From Sporomusa malonica (lineage in GTDB: Bacteria; Bacillota; Negativicutes; Sporomusales; Sporomusaceae): DNA of 64,000 nucleotides. Made by a program: the position numbers and the translations under genes. Shown in pieces: positions 7,826-19,551 of the stretch. Numbering within the stretch: the first letter of the stretch is position 1; every line of letters begins with the position of its first letter. Below the pieces are notes generated by a model. That model had not been told where the DNA came from. It was given only the letters and a program-made list of their open reading frames with translations, and made no database searches. Location of the stretch: contig NZ_FWXI01000008.1 of NCBI RefSeq assembly GCF_900176355.1, positions 1 through 64,000 on the forward strand, given 5' to 3'.

Positions 7826-8572
7826 GTGAAAACAACTATTTCTATACTTTCGCCATTAACCCTCTTATTTCTTTGGGAAGCGGCAGCCCGTTTGGGGTTT
7901 GTTGACACCCGCCTGCTCTCAAGCCCGTCGCTAATTCTTCAGGCTTTTTTCCCATTGCTAATTTCCGGCGACCTTCTTTACAATACCTGGGTGAGCGTTC
8001 TAAGGGTCATCTGGGGTTTTATCGCCGGAGCTCTTCCAGGAATTCTCCTGGGCATGAGCATGGGGCTATCCCCCCTTGTCCGTTCAGCGGTCGAGCCCAT
8101 GATCGCAGCTACATATCCAATTCCTAAATTAGCCATTATGCCGTTGATTCTCCTAATCTTTGGCCTAGGAGAAACCTCTAAGATATTTACAATCGCTATC
8201 GGCGTATTCTATCTGGTAGCCATTAATACTATGGCTGGGGTATTAAACATTGACAAAATCTATCTGGAAGTCGCCAAAAATTTCGGTGCCAGCCGCAAGG
8301 ATTTCTACCTCACAGTAGCTTTACCTGGAGCGCTGCCTATGATATTTGCCGGACTCAAGCTTGGCATGGGGATGGCTCTTATCCTGATTGTTGCCGCTGA
8401 GATGTCGGCTGCCAAAGCCGGCGTAGGCTGGATGATATGGCGCGCCTATGACATGTTTGATATTGAGCAGATGTTTGTTGCGCTGATTACGCTATCAGTG
8501 CTTGGCTATATCTTTTCTCTTATACTTGATTGGCTGGAACGTCTGGTGCTTCCGTGGAAGCAGGCCAGCTAA
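7826..8572 (+). CDS. NitT/TauT-type ABC transporter permease
   Basis: Integral membrane subunit, 248 aa, about six transmembrane helices, with the EAA docking loop EVAKNFGASRKDFYLTVALP around residues 151-170. Matches the SsuC/TauC family in length and pattern. GTG start preceded by GGGAGCTGATTTAG. It lies 31 bp after the binding-protein gene and 23 bp before the ATPase gene; the three form one operon ended by a terminator at 9400. Confidence 0.88.
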   Translation: MKTTISILSPLTLLFLWEAAARLGFVDTRLLSSPSLILQAFFPLLISGDLLYNTWVSVLRVIWGFIAGALPGILLGMSMGLSPLVRSAVEPMIAATYPIPKLAIMPLILLIFGLGETSKIFTIAIGVFYLVAINTMAGVLNIDKIYLEVAKNFGASRKDFYLTVALPGALPMIFAGLKLGMGMALILIVAAEMSAAKAGVGWMIWRAYDMFDIEQMFVALITLSVLGYIFSLILDWLERLVLPWKQAS

Positions 8573-8595
8573 GGAGATTTTAAGGAGGTGCGGTT

Positions 8596-9396
8596 ATGCC
8601 TTACGACAGCACCAGCATTGTCTTAAACAATATCGGAAAAACGTTTATTACAAGCCGTGGTCAGGTGACCGCTCTTACTGACATCAACGTTTCTATCGGT
8701 GATGGCGAGTTCTTTTCTATTGTCGGGCCCAGTGGCTGTGGTAAAACTACGCTGCTCCGCATCCTCGCTGGCTTAGACACCGCATCTATTGGTACAGTTG
8801 ATGTTACAATTACAACAGGCGACCGTCCGGTAAACTCTATGGTGTTTCAAGAACAGTCGGTATTCCCCTGGCTCACAGTAATTGACAATGTTGCGTACGG
8901 CCTTAAGCTCCGGGGCATTCCTAAAAAAGAGCGTTATAAAATTGCTGAAAAATATATCCGGATGATTGGTCTAACTAAATTTGCTAAAGCATATCCCCAT
9001 CAACTTTCAGGCGGTATGAAGCAGCGGGTAAGCGTAGCCCGTGCATTTGCCAACAACCCCGAAATCCTGCTGATGGATGAGCCCTTCGGTGCGCTTGATG
9101 AGCAAAATAGAATCCTTCTCCAACAGGAACTACTGCGCATTTGGGAATTAAGCAAAAAAACGACCGTTTTTATCACCCATAGCATTGATGAAGCCTTATG
9201 CCTCAGTGATCGCATCATGATTATGACAGCACATCCTGGCACCGTAAAATCAATTGTAGACGTTGATCTGCCTCGCCCGCGTGATATCGCTTCGATCCGG
9301 ACTACGCTTCGCTATAATGAACTGTTCCAGACTATTTGGCTGACACTGCGCGAAGAGGTATTAAAGGTGAAAGAGTTGGAGCTGGCTGACAGCTAA
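8596..9396 (+). CDS. NitT/TauT-type ABC transporter ATPase
   Basis: 266 aa nucleotide-binding subunit with Walker A GPSGCGKTT (about residues 47-55), Q-loop VFQEQSVFPWL, signature LSGGMKQRVSVARA, Walker B ILLMDEPFGALD and the H-loop ITHSIDEA. The VFQE..FPW and SGGMKQR forms are typical of SsuB/TauB. ATG follows AGGAGGTGCGGTT. Confidence 0.9.
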   Translation: MPYDSTSIVLNNIGKTFITSRGQVTALTDINVSIGDGEFFSIVGPSGCGKTTLLRILAGLDTASIGTVDVTITTGDRPVNSMVFQEQSVFPWLTVIDNVAYGLKLRGIPKKERYKIAEKYIRMIGLTKFAKAYPHQLSGGMKQRVSVARAFANNPEILLMDEPFGALDEQNRILLQQELLRIWELSKKTTVFITHSIDEALCLSDRIMIMTAHPGTVKSIVDVDLPRPRDIASIRTTLRYNELFQTIWLTLREEVLKVKELELADS

Positions 9397-9399
9397 TAA

Positions 9400-9426
9400 A
9401 AAAGAACGCCATAAAGGCGTTCTTTT
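9400..9426 (+). terminator. Rho-independent terminator of the ABC operon
   Basis: AAAAGAACGCC-ATAAA-GGCGTTCTTTT, 11-bp perfect stem ending in a T-run, starting a few bases after the ATPase stop. Its A-rich left side could also serve the opposing tRNA genes. Confidence 0.9.
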
Positions 9427-9438
9427 CATCTTTTTTTG

Positions 9439-9514
9439 TGGCAGGGGCAGAAGGACTTGAACCCTCAACCAACGGTTTTGGAGACCGCTACTCTACCAAT
9501 TGAGCTATACCCCT
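9439..9514 (-). tRNA. tRNA-Trp (anticodon CCA)
   Basis: 76 nt with encoded CCA; acceptor AGGGGTA pairs with TGCCCCT; anticodon loop CTCCAAA. Confidence 0.95.
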
Positions 9515-9517
9515 ATA

Positions 9518-9592
9518 TGGAGCGGAAAACGAGATTCGAACTCGCGACCCTCGCCTTGGCAAGGCGATGCTCTACCGCTGAGCTACTTCCGC
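9518..9592 (-). tRNA. tRNA-Gly (anticodon GCC), second copy
   Basis: 75 nt with encoded CCA, same sequence as the gene at 5032-5106. Confidence 0.95.
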
Positions 9593-9601
9593 AAATCAGG
9601 A

Positions 9602-9678
9602 TGGCGACCCCGAACGGATTTGAACCGTCGATCTCCGCCGTGACAGGGCGGCATGTTAGACCGCTACACCACGGGGCC
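9602..9678 (-). tRNA. tRNA-Asp (anticodon GTC), second copy
   Basis: 77 nt with encoded CCA; differs from the copy at 5196-5272 only in one acceptor pair. Confidence 0.95.
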
Positions 9679-9878
9679 GTGTTAATTATTTCTCCCTGAC
9701 GAGTTCTAATAATACCATGCTTTCGACATAATATCAATAGCAACTGGCGTTTATTTAAGAAAATTATTTTCTTCTAGCTCTCTTTTTGGCTATATATTGG
9801 CTGTTTACTATAGATTTTAAGTAAATAAACGGCTGACTACCGGTAATTAAAAGCAATATAAATTAACATAAAGTAGAC

Positions 9879-9967
9879 AGAAAAGCGAGATTGCCACGCG
9901 CCTTCCTCACAATGACTAAAATTCAGGGTCATTGCGAGGAGGTACGACGAAACAATCTGACTTTTCT
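9879..9967. repeat. Long imperfect palindrome, dispersed intergenic repeat
   Basis: AGAAAAG at the left end pairs with CTTTTCT at the right; inside, AGATTG/CAATCT and CCTTCCTC-acAATGAC/GTCATTgc-GAGGAGG continue the stem. The core (GTCATTGCGAG...CAATCT) belongs to a family of palindromic repeats common between bacterial genes, with shorter copies at 28432 and 57401. It follows the pyr operon (last stop at 9995) and may act as a 3' stem-loop. The rest of the 9679-9994 gap is AT-rich with no gene seen. Confidence 0.75.
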
Positions 9968-9994
9968 AAACAGCAGTGTCTCTATAACACAACC

Positions 9995-10567
9995 TTACAG
10001 CTTACGGCTGCCACGCTTTGTTATGGCTACACCTTCTTTACAAAGTGGACAGTTTTCCGGTTGATAAGTAGGAACAGTCAGGTGTAGGAGCGCCTGGGAC
10101 GGAATACCGAAACCTGCCTTACCACCGCTGCGGTCAACCAGTATACCCACGGCCACAGGAATGCCGCCTTGCGCGCGCACTACGTCAACTACTTCTTGCA
10201 CAGAGCCGCCTGTAGTAACAATATCTTCGACAATGAGTACACGCTGGCCTTGTTCAATGACAAACCCACGTCTTAATGCCATCTTACCATTTTCACGCTC
10301 AGTGAAAATAGCGCGAGTGCCAAGATGCTTGCCAACTTCATGAGCCAGGATAATCCCACCAGTCACAGGGCCGATCACAAGCTCAATGTTATCATTCTTA
10401 AAGCGTTCAGCGAGCGCTGCACAAAGCTTTTCGGTATGTTTAGGGTACTGCAATACCTGAAACTTCTCTACATATAACGGACTATGTAAGCCTGAGGTCA
10501 GTAAAAAATGCCCTTCTAATATAGCGCCTGTCTCAACAAATAATTGCCGAACTTCTGCTTCATTCAT
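9995..10567 (-). CDS. pyrE: Orotate phosphoribosyltransferase
   Basis: Joins orotate to PRPP to give OMP, the fifth step of UMP synthesis, 190 aa. The PRPP-binding motif VLIVEDIVTTGGSVQE (about residues 108-123) is intact, and the N-terminal substrate region TSGLHSPLYVEKF is typical. A C-terminal Cys pair (ENCPLC) matches the longer thermophile/Clostridia type of PyrE. Its ATG overlaps the pyrF stop (TAATG). Last gene of the eight-gene pyr operon. Confidence 0.93.
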   Translation of the reverse strand: MNEAEVRQLFVETGAILEGHFLLTSGLHSPLYVEKFQVLQYPKHTEKLCAALAERFKNDNIELVIGPVTGGIILAHEVGKHLGTRAIFTERENGKMALRRGFVIEQGQRVLIVEDIVTTGGSVQEVVDVVRAQGGIPVAVGILVDRSGGKAGFGIPSQALLHLTVPTYQPENCPLCKEGVAITKRGSRKL

Positions 10568-11286
10568 TATGCCTTCCTCATTTCTTCTAAAATCGCCAGT
10601 GCAGCCTCGCGCGGATCCCTTGCCGCAGTAATCGGCCGACCTACTACCAGATAGTGTGCTCCAGCTTTTAATGCATCGGCTGGCGTAGCTACCCGGCTTT
10701 GGTCATTTAAGGCCGCTCCTTGGGGGCGAACACCTGGTGTAATGATCGAAAAATCTTTGCCGCACGCTTCCCGGATAAGCTCAGCTTCCTGTGGCGATGC
10801 TACCACACCGTCTAACCCAGCCTCCTTGGCCATTCTTGCCAAATGTACAACTTGGTCGGGAATGCTGGCAGCAGACCTAAGTGAAGCCCATTCTGCCTGA
10901 TCCATACTTGTCAGCACAGTAACGGCAATCAGCTTAGGGCGAGGAATCTCAAGACTAGCAGCTGTTTCGGCTACCTTCTCTACAGCCGCCCGCATCATGG
11001 CTGGGCCGCCTGATGCCTGGACGTTAATCATGGCTACCCCCAACCGAGTCAGTGACGCAGCACCTTGAGCCACAGTATTCGGAATGTCATGCATTTTTAA
11101 GTCAAGAAAAACGTCTTTACCTGCTTCGCGCAAAAAGGTCAGGCATTCCATGCCTACGCTGTAAAAAAGCTGCATACCTACTTTATAATAACTGACGGCG
11201 TCCCCTAATGTCTCGACTAATTGCCGTACTTCAGCCATGGTGGCGACATCAAGGGCTACAATCAAACGATTACGAACTTGATCCAT
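10567..11286 (-). CDS. pyrF: Orotidine 5'-phosphate decarboxylase
   Basis: Decarboxylates OMP to UMP, final step of the pathway. 239 aa TIM barrel with the catalytic cluster DLKMHDIPNTV (residues 62-72, Lys-Asp pair), substrate Asp in ALDVA at the N-terminus, ITPGVRPQGA and the phosphate loop YLVVGRPI. ATG preceded by GGAGGTTTGCTAA. Follows pyrD by about 30 bp. Confidence 0.95.
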   Translation of the reverse strand: MDQVRNRLIVALDVATMAEVRQLVETLGDAVSYYKVGMQLFYSVGMECLTFLREAGKDVFLDLKMHDIPNTVAQGAASLTRLGVAMINVQASGGPAMMRAAVEKVAETAASLEIPRPKLIAVTVLTSMDQAEWASLRSAASIPDQVVHLARMAKEAGLDGVVASPQEAELIREACGKDFSIITPGVRPQGAALNDQSRVATPADALKAGAHYLVVGRPITAARDPREAALAILEEMRKA

Positions 11287-11315
11287 TTAGCAAACCTCCA
11301 TCTTACGCGATTCTT

Positions 11316-12239
11316 TTAGTTACAATTGACTTTGCCAATAAGCTCGCTTACCTGTGTTAAACCGCGTTTAGTAAGGTAGTCTCTGATTCCTTCAGCCATT
11401 TCAACTGAGATGTATGGGTTAACAAAATTGGCAGTACCAACAGCCACTGCACTCGCTCCAGCCAGCATGAATTCAATAGCATCCTCTGCTGACATAATCC
11501 CGCCCATGCCAATAACCGGTACATTAACGGCTTTTGCCACCTGCCATACCATCCGCACAGCAACCGGCTTAACAGCCGGGCCGGACAAGCCGCCGACCGT
11601 ATTACCCAGGACAGGCCGCCAGGTCCGAATGTCAATCGCCATACCCAGCAGCGTGTTAATCATGGAAATAGCATCAGCACCAGCCGCTTCGACAGCCCTA
11701 GCCATCAACACAACATCTGTAACATTGGGTGACAATTTAACAATGACAGGCAGGTTCGTCTTAGCTTTTACCGCTCGTACTACTTCAGTCGCACTGTCTG
11801 GGCAAGTGCCAAAAGCAATTCCGCCTTGCTTAACATTGGGACAGGAAATATTGACTTCCAGACCAGCTATGCCAGACTGATTAAGTCGTGCTGCCAATTC
11901 GCCATATTCTTCTACAGTATTACCAGAGATATTGACAATGACAGGCACTTGATACTTGGCCAATTTAGGCATTGTTTCAGTAACAAATTCCTCAACACCA
12001 GGGTTTTCCAGGCCAATAGAGTTAAGCATGCCTGCCGGAGTTTCTGCCATGCGCCGACCGCTATTACCTGCCTTAGGTGCAAGCGTTGTCCCTTTAACTA
12101 CTATGGCACCAACCTGGTTTAAATCAACAAAGTCGCTATATTCAAGTCCAAAGCCGAAGGTTCCTGACGCTGTCATAACCGGCGTCTTCATCTTTATCCC
12201 AGCAATATCAACAGAAAGCATGTTGTCGGTTATGCTCAC
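11316..12239 (-). CDS. pyrD: Dihydroorotate dehydrogenase, catalytic subunit (PyrDB type)
   Basis: Oxidises dihydroorotate to orotate with FMN; class 1B, which passes electrons to the PyrK subunit and on to NAD+. 307 aa barrel with [22 protein letters not shown], the catalytic-loop Cys in [14 protein letters not shown], and FMN phosphate site GMGGI...[10 protein letters not shown]. The GTG start at 12239 overlaps the pyrK stop (GTGA) and is 7 nt from GGGGAGG; a GTG one codon earlier is also possible. Confidence 0.93.
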   Translation of the reverse strand: MSITDNMLSVDIAGIKMKTPVMTASGTFGFGLEYSDFVDLNQVGAIVVKGTTLAPKAGNSGRRMAETPAGMLNSIGLENPGVEEFVTETMPKLAKYQVPVIVNISGNTVEEYGELAARLNQSGIAGLEVNISCPNVKQGGIAFGTCPDSATEVVRAVKAKTNLPVIVKLSPNVTDVVLMARAVEAAGADAISMINTLLGMAIDIRTWRPVLGNTVGGLSGPAVKPVAVRMVWQVAKAVNVPVIGMGGIMSAEDAIEFMLAGASAVAVGTANFVNPYISVEMAEGIRDYLTKRGLTQVSELIGKVNCN

Positions 12240-13003
12240 CACGCCACCTCCCCGGCCCAGAATACCGGCCCGTCAGTGCACACCTTATGCCGCTTGCCAC
12301 TGCTGCTGGCACAGGTACAGGACAAGCAGGCGCCAACGCCGCAAGCCATATATTCTTCCAAAGAGACCTGACAAGGAATACCGTTGCGGGCCGCAGCCTC
12401 AGCCACACCCTTAAGCATGGCGTGCGGACCGCAGGCGTAGATAATATCAAACTTATCTTGTTTTAATAATTCAGGCAGGATATCGACCGTAAAGCCACGG
12501 TGGCCGACACTGCCGTCGTCGGATGTAATATGGATATTCTGACACACCGATGTGTAAATGCTAGGCCAAAATAATTCCTGTTCATTGCGTCCGCCCATCA
12601 GCACAGTGGCTGGGCGTGAACAAAAAGCTTTGGCCAGCATAACGAGAGGCGCTAGACCCATGCCGCCCCCTACTAAGAGGGGGCGCTGGCCGGTTAAAGC
12701 AAACCCATTGCCCAGCGGCCCCATACAATCAATATTGTCTCCTGGTCGAAGCTTTGTCATTAAAGCCGTCCCTCGACCAACAACCCGGTAGATGATAGTG
12801 AGAGTTCCCTTGGCTGCATCACAGTCGGCAATACTAAACGGCCGCCGCAGAAGCGGATCAAGGGTATCGGCCAGCCGGATATGGACAAACTGGCCAGGAC
12901 GGGTGATACTGGCAATCTCGGGTGCAGTCACTACCAACTCAAATACATCCCCAACAATGGTACTGTGTTCAATTACTTGAGCTGTTACACAGGTTTTACT
13001 CAC
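12236..13003 (-). CDS. pyrK: Dihydroorotate dehydrogenase electron-transfer subunit
   Basis: FAD and [2Fe-2S] subunit linking PyrDB to NAD+, 255 aa. Visible are the FAD motif RPFSIAD, the nucleotide-binding [12 protein letters not shown] (about residues 110-121), and the cluster-binding cysteines [11 protein letters not shown]...CTDGP near 222-245. GTG start overlaps the end of carB by 8 bp. Confidence 0.93.
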   Translation of the reverse strand: MSKTCVTAQVIEHSTIVGDVFELVVTAPEIASITRPGQFVHIRLADTLDPLLRRPFSIADCDAAKGTLTIIYRVVGRGTALMTKLRPGDNIDCMGPLGNGFALTGQRPLLVGGGMGLAPLVMLAKAFCSRPATVLMGGRNEQELFWPSIYTSVCQNIHITSDDGSVGHRGFTVDILPELLKQDKFDIIYACGPHAMLKGVAEAAARNGIPCQVSLEEYMACGVGACLSCTCASSSGKRHKVCTDGPVFWAGEVAW

Positions 13004-16000
13004 GGACTCTTTCGCCTCCGCCTACATAGTCCTGCAGTGCCAGCACATAGAGGAACTTTCTTTGGCGAATGATGCTCAGTACATCAAGAACAGCGGTGGC
13101 TGTATCCATTGAGGTCAGACATAAGAGCGAATGTTCTACTGCAGCCCTTCTGATTTTGAAACCGTCACTTTCAAAGTCCCGTCCCTTAGTTAAGGTATTA
13201 ATAACCATATTTATTTTGCCAGCCTTGATCATCTCAATAATCTGAGGCTGCTGTTCATGCAGCTTAGGCACCGTGCTTACCCTTAAGCCCAGTGACCGGA
13301 GGTACTCAGCAGTACCGCTGGTAGCAATAAGCTCATAACCAATTTTGGCAAACTCTCTTGCGATTTCCCCAGCCTCGGGTTTGTCTTTATCGGCAACAGT
13401 AATAAGTACTGTTCCCTCTTGCGGCACATTCATTCCGGCACCCAAAATGCCTTTATATAAAGCTCTGGCATATTGATAGTCAATCCCCATGACCTCACCG
13501 GTTGATTTCATTTCTGGTCCAAGCGAGATATCTACTTGCTGCATTTTAGCGAAAGAGAATACCGGCACCTTTACCGCAATGTACTCTCTGGCTGGCATAA
13601 GCCCAGGAACGTATCCCATCCCTTTTAGGGTATCGCCAAGTGCTATGCGGGTAGCCACATCGACCATTGGCACATCGGTAATTTTGCTCAAGAAAGGGAT
13701 TGTCCGGCTAGACCGTGGATTTACTTCAATTACATATACTTCGTCATCCACAATTACATATTGGATATTGATTAAGCCTTTTACCTGAAGCCCTTTCGCC
13801 AGGCGTCCAGTATAGTCGACAATTGTATCTATTACGTTTTGCGACAGCGTCTGGGGTGGATATACGGCGATACTATCGCCAGAGTGTACACCGGCACGCT
13901 CGATATGTTCCATAATGCCTGGGATAAGGAAATCATCGCCGTCAGCTATGGCGTCAACCTCAACCTCAGTACCCTGCATATAGCGGTCAACCAGAACCGG
14001 ATGTTCAGGTGATGCTTTAACAGCCCGCACCATATAATCCTTTAACTCAGCTTCGTTGTAGACAATTTCCATGGCCCGTCCGCCAAGTACATAGGACGGA
14101 CGAACGACAACCGGATAGCCGATACGCGCAGCCGCCGCTGGAGCCATAGCAGCATCAGTAACCGTTTCACCTTTAGGCCGTGGAATATTAAGTTGCCCTA
14201 AGAGTTCTTCAAATTTTTCCCGGTCTTCAGCCCGGTCAATCCCTTCCACACTTGTGCCAAAAACTTTGACACCAGCTCTTACTAGTGGTCCCGCAAGGTT
14301 AATGGCCGTCTGTCCGCCGAACTGGACGATGACACCATCAGGTTTTTCTTTATCAATAATATTCAGTACATCTTCGGGTGTAAGCGGTTCAAAGTACAGA
14401 CGATCTGAGGTGTCAAAGTCAGTAGAAACCGTTTCAGGGTTATTATTGACAATAACCGATTCGATACCCATTTCTCTAAGCGCCCAGACTGAGTGCACCG
14501 AGCAATAGTCAAATTCTATGCCTTGACCGATACGAATGGGGCCTGAACCCAGCACCATAACTTTGCGCTTATCGGTTGTCACAACCTCATCTTCTTGCGC
14601 ATAGGTCGAATAGTAGTACGGTGTAACAGCCTCAAACTCGGCCGCGCAGGTGTCTACCATCTTATAACTTGGAATAATATTGGCCTGTTTGCGCATTTTC
14701 CTGATTTGGAAGACTGTTTTGCCAGTAAGCTCAGCAATGGTCTTATCGGCAAAACCTATTTTCTTGGCAGCAAGCAGCACTTCATTCGACAATTCTTTGC
14801 TGATTTGCCGTTCCATGTCCACAATGTTTTCAATCTTGTCTAAGAAAAAGTTATCAATGGCTGTTATCTCATGAATTTCAGCTACTGTTACACCCCGGCG
14901 TATGGCCTCGGCAATAACAAAGGCTCGCTCATCATTGGCAAGGCTGATCTTTTCCTTTATTTCCTGATCACTCAGCTTGGCAAATTCGGGAATATACAGA
15001 CGGTTAATGCCAATCTCAAGCGAACGCACAGCCTTCAATAACGCACCTTCAAAATTACGATCAATGGACATAACCTCGCCAGTGGCCTTCATTTGAGTGC
15101 CAAGAATCCGGTCGGCAAAGTTAAATTTATCAAACGGCCAACGTGGAAACTTAACTACCACGTAATCAAGCGCCGGTTCAAAGCATGCCTTGGTTTTGCC
15201 TGTTACTGTATTGGTAATCTCATCTAGGGTATAGCCAATAGCAATTTTAGTAGCGACTTTAGCGATTGGGTAGCCTGTGGCCTTGGAGGCCAAGGCACTA
15301 GAGCGGCTTACCCGCGGGTTAACCTCAATGACTATATATTTGCTGCTTTTAGGGTCAAGGGCGTACTGTACGTTACAACCGCCTTCAATTCCCAAGGAGC
15401 GGATGATTTTGAGCGAGGAGCTTCTCAGCATCTGGTATTCATAATCAGTCAAGGTCTGTGATGGCGCAACAACAATACTGTCGCCAGTATGAATGCCAAC
15501 AGGGTCAAAATTCTCCATGTTACATACTGTGATGCAGTTATCAGCAGCGTCACGGATGACTTCGTACTCGATTTCCTTCCAGCCTGCCACACTGCGCTCA
15601 ATAAGGGCTTGGCCAATCAGGCTGTGCTTCAGTCCTCTATTTACTGTATCAATAAGTTCCTCGTCACTGTGGGCAATGCCGCCGCCTGTCCCCCCCAGGG
15701 TATATGCAGGACGCACAATCAGTGGATAACCTATTTCCTGGGCAAATTTGAGCGCACTCTCAATATCTTCAACAATCGTACTCTCAGGAATAGGCTGGCC
15801 GAGTTCCTCCATAGTGGCTTTGAATAATTCTCTGTCTTCCGCCTTTTTAATGGCTTCGATCGGAGTACCCAGCAGCTCTACCTGATATTTTTCCAGAACA
15901 CCGTTTTCAGCCAGTTTAACTGCCAGGTTAAGGCCAGCCTGACCGCCTAAGGTAGCTAAAAGGCCGTCCGGACGTTCTTTTGCGATAATCTCTTCTAAAT

Positions 16001-16217
16001 ATTCAGGGGTAAGGGGCTCAATATATACCCAATCAGCAATATTGGTATCTGTCATGATGGTCGCCGGATTGCTGTTGACCAGCACCACCTCAAAACCTTC
16101 TTCTTTAAGTGCCTGACACGCCTGAGTGCCGGCATAATCAAATTCGGCAGCTTGGCCAATCACTATCGGGCCTGAACCGATTACCATAACCTTACGCAGC
16201 TTTTGTTTTTTCGGCAC
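12996..16217 (-). CDS. carB: Carbamoyl-phosphate synthase, large subunit
   Basis: Makes carbamoyl phosphate from bicarbonate, ATP and ammonia tunnelled from CarA. 1073 aa, full length, with two homologous ATP-grasp halves ([20 protein letters not shown] near residue 8 and [20 protein letters not shown] near 555) and a C-terminal MGS-like regulatory domain (about 940-1073, [20 protein letters not shown]). GTG start behind GGGGGAACTAACG. As the only carAB in the window and inside the pyr operon it probably serves pyrimidines; arginine use cannot be excluded. Confidence 0.95.
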   Translation of the reverse strand: MPKKQKLRKVMVIGSGPIVIGQAAEFDYAGTQACQALKEEGFEVVLVNSNPATIMTDTNIADWVYIEPLTPEYLEEIIAKERPDGLLATLGGQAGLNLAVKLAENGVLEKYQVELLGTPIEAIKKAEDRELFKATMEELGQPIPESTIVEDIESALKFAQEIGYPLIVRPAYTLGGTGGGIAHSDEELIDTVNRGLKHSLIGQALIERSVAGWKEIEYEVIRDAADNCITVCNMENFDPVGIHTGDSIVVAPSQTLTDYEYQMLRSSSLKIIRSLGIEGGCNVQYALDPKSSKYIVIEVNPRVSRSSALASKATGYPIAKVATKIAIGYTLDEITNTVTGKTKACFEPALDYVVVKFPRWPFDKFNFADRILGTQMKATGEVMSIDRNFEGALLKAVRSLEIGINRLYIPEFAKLSDQEIKEKISLANDERAFVIAEAIRRGVTVAEIHEITAIDNFFLDKIENIVDMERQISKELSNEVLLAAKKIGFADKTIAELTGKTVFQIRKMRKQANIIPSYKMVDTCAAEFEAVTPYYYSTYAQEDEVVTTDKRKVMVLGSGPIRIGQGIEFDYCSVHSVWALREMGIESVIVNNNPETVSTDFDTSDRLYFEPLTPEDVLNIIDKEKPDGVIVQFGGQTAINLAGPLVRAGVKVFGTSVEGIDRAEDREKFEELLGQLNIPRPKGETVTDAAMAPAAAARIGYPVVVRPSYVLGGRAMEIVYNEAELKDYMVRAVKASPEHPVLVDRYMQGTEVEVDAIADGDDFLIPGIMEHIERAGVHSGDSIAVYPPQTLSQNVIDTIVDYTGRLAKGLQVKGLINIQYVIVDDEVYVIEVNPRSSRTIPFLSKITDVPMVDVATRIALGDTLKGMGYVPGLMPAREYIAVKVPVFSFAKMQQVDISLGPEMKSTGEVMGIDYQYARALYKGILGAGMNVPQEGTVLITVADKDKPEAGEIAREFAKIGYELIATSGTAEYLRSLGLRVSTVPKLHEQQPQIIEMIKAGKINMVINTLTKGRDFESDGFKIRRAAVEHSLLCLTSMDTATAVLDVLSIIRQRKFLYVLALQDYVGGGERVRE

Positions 16218-16219
16218 CG

Positions 16220-17296
16220 TTAGTTCCCCCTTGCCTTATTCATTTCTTTGTTGAGTATTCTCATAAAGTCTTCAAACAAGTAGGTGCTATCATCCGGCCC
16301 TGGAGCGGCTTCGGGGTGATACTGCACAGAGAATACCGGCAAGCTGTTGTGCCGCATACCTTCAATAGTCTCATCATTAACGGCGCGATGAGTGACTGTC
16401 ACGTCAAGCTCAGCAAGCGACTTCTCTTCGATCGCATATCCGTGATTTTGAGATGTTATATATACCCGGCTTGTTGATAAATCCTTTACCGGATGGTTGG
16501 AACCACGATGACCAAACTTCAGTTTATAGGTATCGCCGCCTAAAGCCAACGCTAACAACTGATGACCAAGGCAGATGCCAAAAATCGGCTTTTTGCCAAT
16601 CAGTTCGCGAACTGTCGCCACAGGCGCATCTTTCGGGTCGCCAGGTCCATTAGACAAGAATATGCCGTCAGGATTAAGCGCCAGCACCTCGGCTGCACAA
16701 GTATGAGCAGGCAGCACAGTAAGGTCACAACCAGCTTGAGCCATGGAGTTTAAGATATTGCGTTTAATACCAAAATCCATAACCGCTATGCGGGGCCCAT
16801 TGCCTGGTATCCGGTATACTTCCTTAGTTGTAACTTCATTGACAACCTCAATAAAAGGCGGTCTGCCAAACAGCTCAGCAATCTCGCTTTCCTGCGCATC
16901 AGCTGACACGATAACGCCCTTCATGGTTCCATGTGAACGTATCCGTCTGGTGATAGCCCGGGTGTCTACGCCATATATACAGGGAATATCCCTTGCTTGT
17001 AGATAAGAAATCAAGGAACCTTCTGCCTGCCAGCTGCTCGGTTTACCGCAAAGCTCGCTGACTACAAAACCGCGCACAAACGATTGTCTGGCTTGTTCAA
17101 ATATGTCAGCAACTCCATAGTTGCCGATAAGCGGGTAGGTCATTGTTACAATTTGTCCACAGTAAGACGGATCTGTTAATACTTCTTGGTAACCGGTCAT
17201 ACCGGTATTGAATACTACTTCCCCAACTGCTTTAGTACCGGAAGCAAGCATCCCTTGGAAAACGCTGCCGTCTTCCAATATCAGTTTGCCAATCAT
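16220..17296 (-). CDS. carA: Carbamoyl-phosphate synthase, small subunit (glutaminase)
   Basis: Releases ammonia from glutamine for CarB. 358 aa with the N-terminal CPSase domain ([17 protein letters not shown]) and a class I glutamine amidotransferase domain: nucleophile Cys in FGICLGHQ (about residue 242), and the His/Glu pair in [10 protein letters not shown] (about 325). ATG overlaps the pyrC stop by 4 bp (ATGA). Confidence 0.95.
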   Translation of the reverse strand: MIGKLILEDGSVFQGMLASGTKAVGEVVFNTGMTGYQEVLTDPSYCGQIVTMTYPLIGNYGVADIFEQARQSFVRGFVVSELCGKPSSWQAEGSLISYLQARDIPCIYGVDTRAITRRIRSHGTMKGVIVSADAQESEIAELFGRPPFIEVVNEVTTKEVYRIPGNGPRIAVMDFGIKRNILNSMAQAGCDLTVLPAHTCAAEVLALNPDGIFLSNGPGDPKDAPVATVRELIGKKPIFGICLGHQLLALALGGDTYKLKFGHRGSNHPVKDLSTSRVYITSQNHGYAIEEKSLAELDVTVTHRAVNDETIEGMRHNSLPVFSVQYHPEAAPGPDDSTYLFEDFMRILNKEMNKARGN

Positions 17297-18582
17297 TTAA
17301 GCACCTCGCCATTTTGCATAATTATACTGCCGTTCACTATAGTAATTAGCGATTTACCCCTTAAATTCCTGCCTTCAAATGGCGAATGTTTGCCACGGGT
17401 ATAAAATTTTATGCAGTCTACAGTCCATTGATATTCAGTATCAATGATTGTAATGTCTGCCGGAGCGCCAACTTTCAGGACTCCACTCTCCAGGCCGAGA
17501 ATTTTGGCAGGCCTATATGACATCTTTTCAATTACTTCTAATAGTGTTAGCTTCCCAGTGTGATATAATCCTGTCAGCACAACCCCCAACGCTGTTTCCA
17601 GTCCAGCAAAGCCGCTAGGAGCGTAACGGAACTCAACATCCTTTTCTTCAAAAGCATGGGGTGCGTGGTCGGTAGCAATTGCATCCAGTGTACCGTCTTT
17701 TAACCCGGCGACTAGCGCCTCAACATGGTCAGCTGACCGGAGTGGCGGATTTACTTTAAAGGCTGTATTAAACGTTTTTAGTTCATCATCAGTCAGTGTC
17801 AAATGATGGGGTGTTACTTCAGCCGTTACTTTTACACCCCGCTGTTTGGCTTGGCGGATAAGCTCAACCGCCCCTTTACTGCTTACATGAGCGATGTGGA
17901 TAGGCGAGTTTGTATATTCAGCCAGCATAATATCTTTGGCTACCGCAATATCTTCAGCAACAGACGGCCGACCTTTAAGTCCCAGCATGGCCGATACCTC
18001 ACCCTCATGCATGAAACCTTCACTGGCAAGTTCTTCATCCTCTGAATGAGTAATTACAGGCCGCCCAAACATTCCTGTATATTCAAGGCCAGTCTTTAAG
18101 AGACGGGTACTGTCCAGATGACCACCATCATCGGAAATAGCTACCACCCCTGCCTGAATCATATCACCGATCTCAGCAAGCTCCTTACCTTCCAAGCCTT
18201 TGCTGAGCGCACCAATTATTTTGAGGTTGACAACGCCTTCTGTTTGCCCTCGCTGGATTAAACCAGATACCAGGATTGAGTTATCGACAACCGGTTTAGT
18301 GTTCGGCATGCAGGCCACTGTAGTGAAACCACCCGCTGCTGCTGCACGTGTTCCTGAAGCAATGTCTTCCTTGGCTTCCAGGCCCGGCTCTCTCAAATGT
18401 ACGTGCATATCAACAAAACCTGGTGTTACTACCAAGCCAGCAGCATCAAGAATCTCAGCCCCATCGATTGCAAGATTTTGGCCAATCTCAGCGATCCTGC
18501 CATCTTCGATTAATATATCGCCTACTGTATCCATGTTATCTGCCGGGTTAATAATTCGCCCGCCTTTAATTAGCAGCTTCAA
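17293..18582 (-). CDS. pyrC: Dihydroorotase
   Basis: Cyclises carbamoyl aspartate to dihydroorotate. 429 aa, class I amidohydrolase with zinc ligands [10 protein letters not shown] (about residues 58-67), a His in THSEDE, IAHVSS, and catalytic Asp in AIATDHAPH (about 304). TTG start behind GGGAGGG; the first 17 bp overlap the end of pyrB, indicating coupled translation. Confidence 0.94.
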   Translation of the reverse strand: MKLLIKGGRIINPADNMDTVGDILIEDGRIAEIGQNLAIDGAEILDAAGLVVTPGFVDMHVHLREPGLEAKEDIASGTRAAAAGGFTTVACMPNTKPVVDNSILVSGLIQRGQTEGVVNLKIIGALSKGLEGKELAEIGDMIQAGVVAISDDGGHLDSTRLLKTGLEYTGMFGRPVITHSEDEELASEGFMHEGEVSAMLGLKGRPSVAEDIAVAKDIMLAEYTNSPIHIAHVSSKGAVELIRQAKQRGVKVTAEVTPHHLTLTDDELKTFNTAFKVNPPLRSADHVEALVAGLKDGTLDAIATDHAPHAFEEKDVEFRYAPSGFAGLETALGVVLTGLYHTGKLTLLEVIEKMSYRPAKILGLESGVLKVGAPADITIIDTEYQWTVDCIKFYTRGKHSPFEGRNLRGKSLITIVNGSIIMQNGEVLK

Positions 18583-19522
18583 TGTGAGTCCCTCCCATCA
18601 ACACCAAAAATAGCAGTGCCATTCTGATTGCCAGCCCGTTTTTTACCTGCTCTTGTATAGCAGACTGCTCGCCATAGGCTATGTCTGGAGCAATTTCAAG
18701 CCCTCGATTCATTGGACCCGGATGCATTAAGAGCACATCTTCTTTAGCTAGAGCTAACCGTTTGGCGTTAACACCAAATATACGGGCATACTCCCGCGCT
18801 GACGGGAACAGTCCTTTTTGCTGGCGCTCACGCTGAATGCGAAGTACATTCACGACATCAGCCTGATCGAGCGCTTCTTCAACGCGGTTATGGACATGTA
18901 TACCGGTTTTTTCAATACCGCGTGGCAGCAGTGTTTGCGGTCCGGCAATATGGACTTCAGCCCCCATTGCAAGAAGTCCCCAGATGTTTGAGCGAGCTAC
19001 CCGGCTATGTAAGATATCACCAATGATAGCCACTTTAAGTCCAGCAATCTTTCCTTTATATTGTTTAATGGTAAACATATCCAACAATCCCTGAGTCGGA
19101 TGTTCATGTGCGCCATCACCAGCATTAATAATTACCGGTTTCACGACGCTTGCGGCAAATTGCGCTGAGCCTTCGGCCTCATGGCGCATAACGACAATGT
19201 CTACCCCCATGGCTTCGACGGTGAGGAGGGTATCACGCAGGCTTTCCCCTTTGGCAACACTGCTTGAGCTTGTAGAAATGTTAACAACGTCAGCGCCAAG
19301 ATATTTGCCAGCCAATTCAAACGAGGTCCGCGTCCGGGTGCTGTTCTCAAAAAACAGATTAACGATTGATTTACCGCGCAGTGTTGGCGCTTTTTTGATA
19401 TCGCGGTCGATGATGTTTTTCATTTCTTTAGCAGTATCAAGAATTAGGTCCATTTCGGCTGCAGACATAGTCTCAAGACCAAGGATATCCTTGTTTCGCA
19501 GCGATACTTGAGCTTTACTCAT
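18566..19522 (-). CDS. pyrB: Aspartate carbamoyltransferase, catalytic subunit
   Basis: Condenses aspartate with carbamoyl phosphate, first committed step. 318 aa with carbamoyl-phosphate motif [15 protein letters not shown] (about residues 54-68), HPTQGLLD (about 142), and [11 protein letters not shown] near the C-terminus. No pyrI regulatory subunit is present, as in Gram-positive pyr operons. ATG at 19522 follows GGGGGAG; a GTG one codon upstream is less well spaced. First structural gene after a 260-nt leader with two attenuators. Confidence 0.94.
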   Translation of the reverse strand: MSKAQVSLRNKDILGLETMSAAEMDLILDTAKEMKNIIDRDIKKAPTLRGKSIVNLFFENSTRTRTSFELAGKYLGADVVNISTSSSSVAKGESLRDTLLTVEAMGVDIVVMRHEAEGSAQFAASVVKPVIINAGDGAHEHPTQGLLDMFTIKQYKGKIAGLKVAIIGDILHSRVARSNIWGLLAMGAEVHIAGPQTLLPRGIEKTGIHVHNRVEEALDQADVVNVLRIQRERQQKGLFPSAREYARIFGVNAKRLALAKEDVLLMHPGPMNRGLEIAPDIAYGEQSAIQEQVKNGLAIRMALLFLVLMGGTHIEAAN

Positions 19523-19551
19523 CACACACTCCCCCTTGATTTAAAAAAACA

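Noticed and set aside
11410-11880. Long antisense reading frames over pyr genes
   Set aside because: They mirror the codon pattern of pyrD and neighbours, lack ribosome sites, and give low-complexity Ala/Thr/Pro-rich products.
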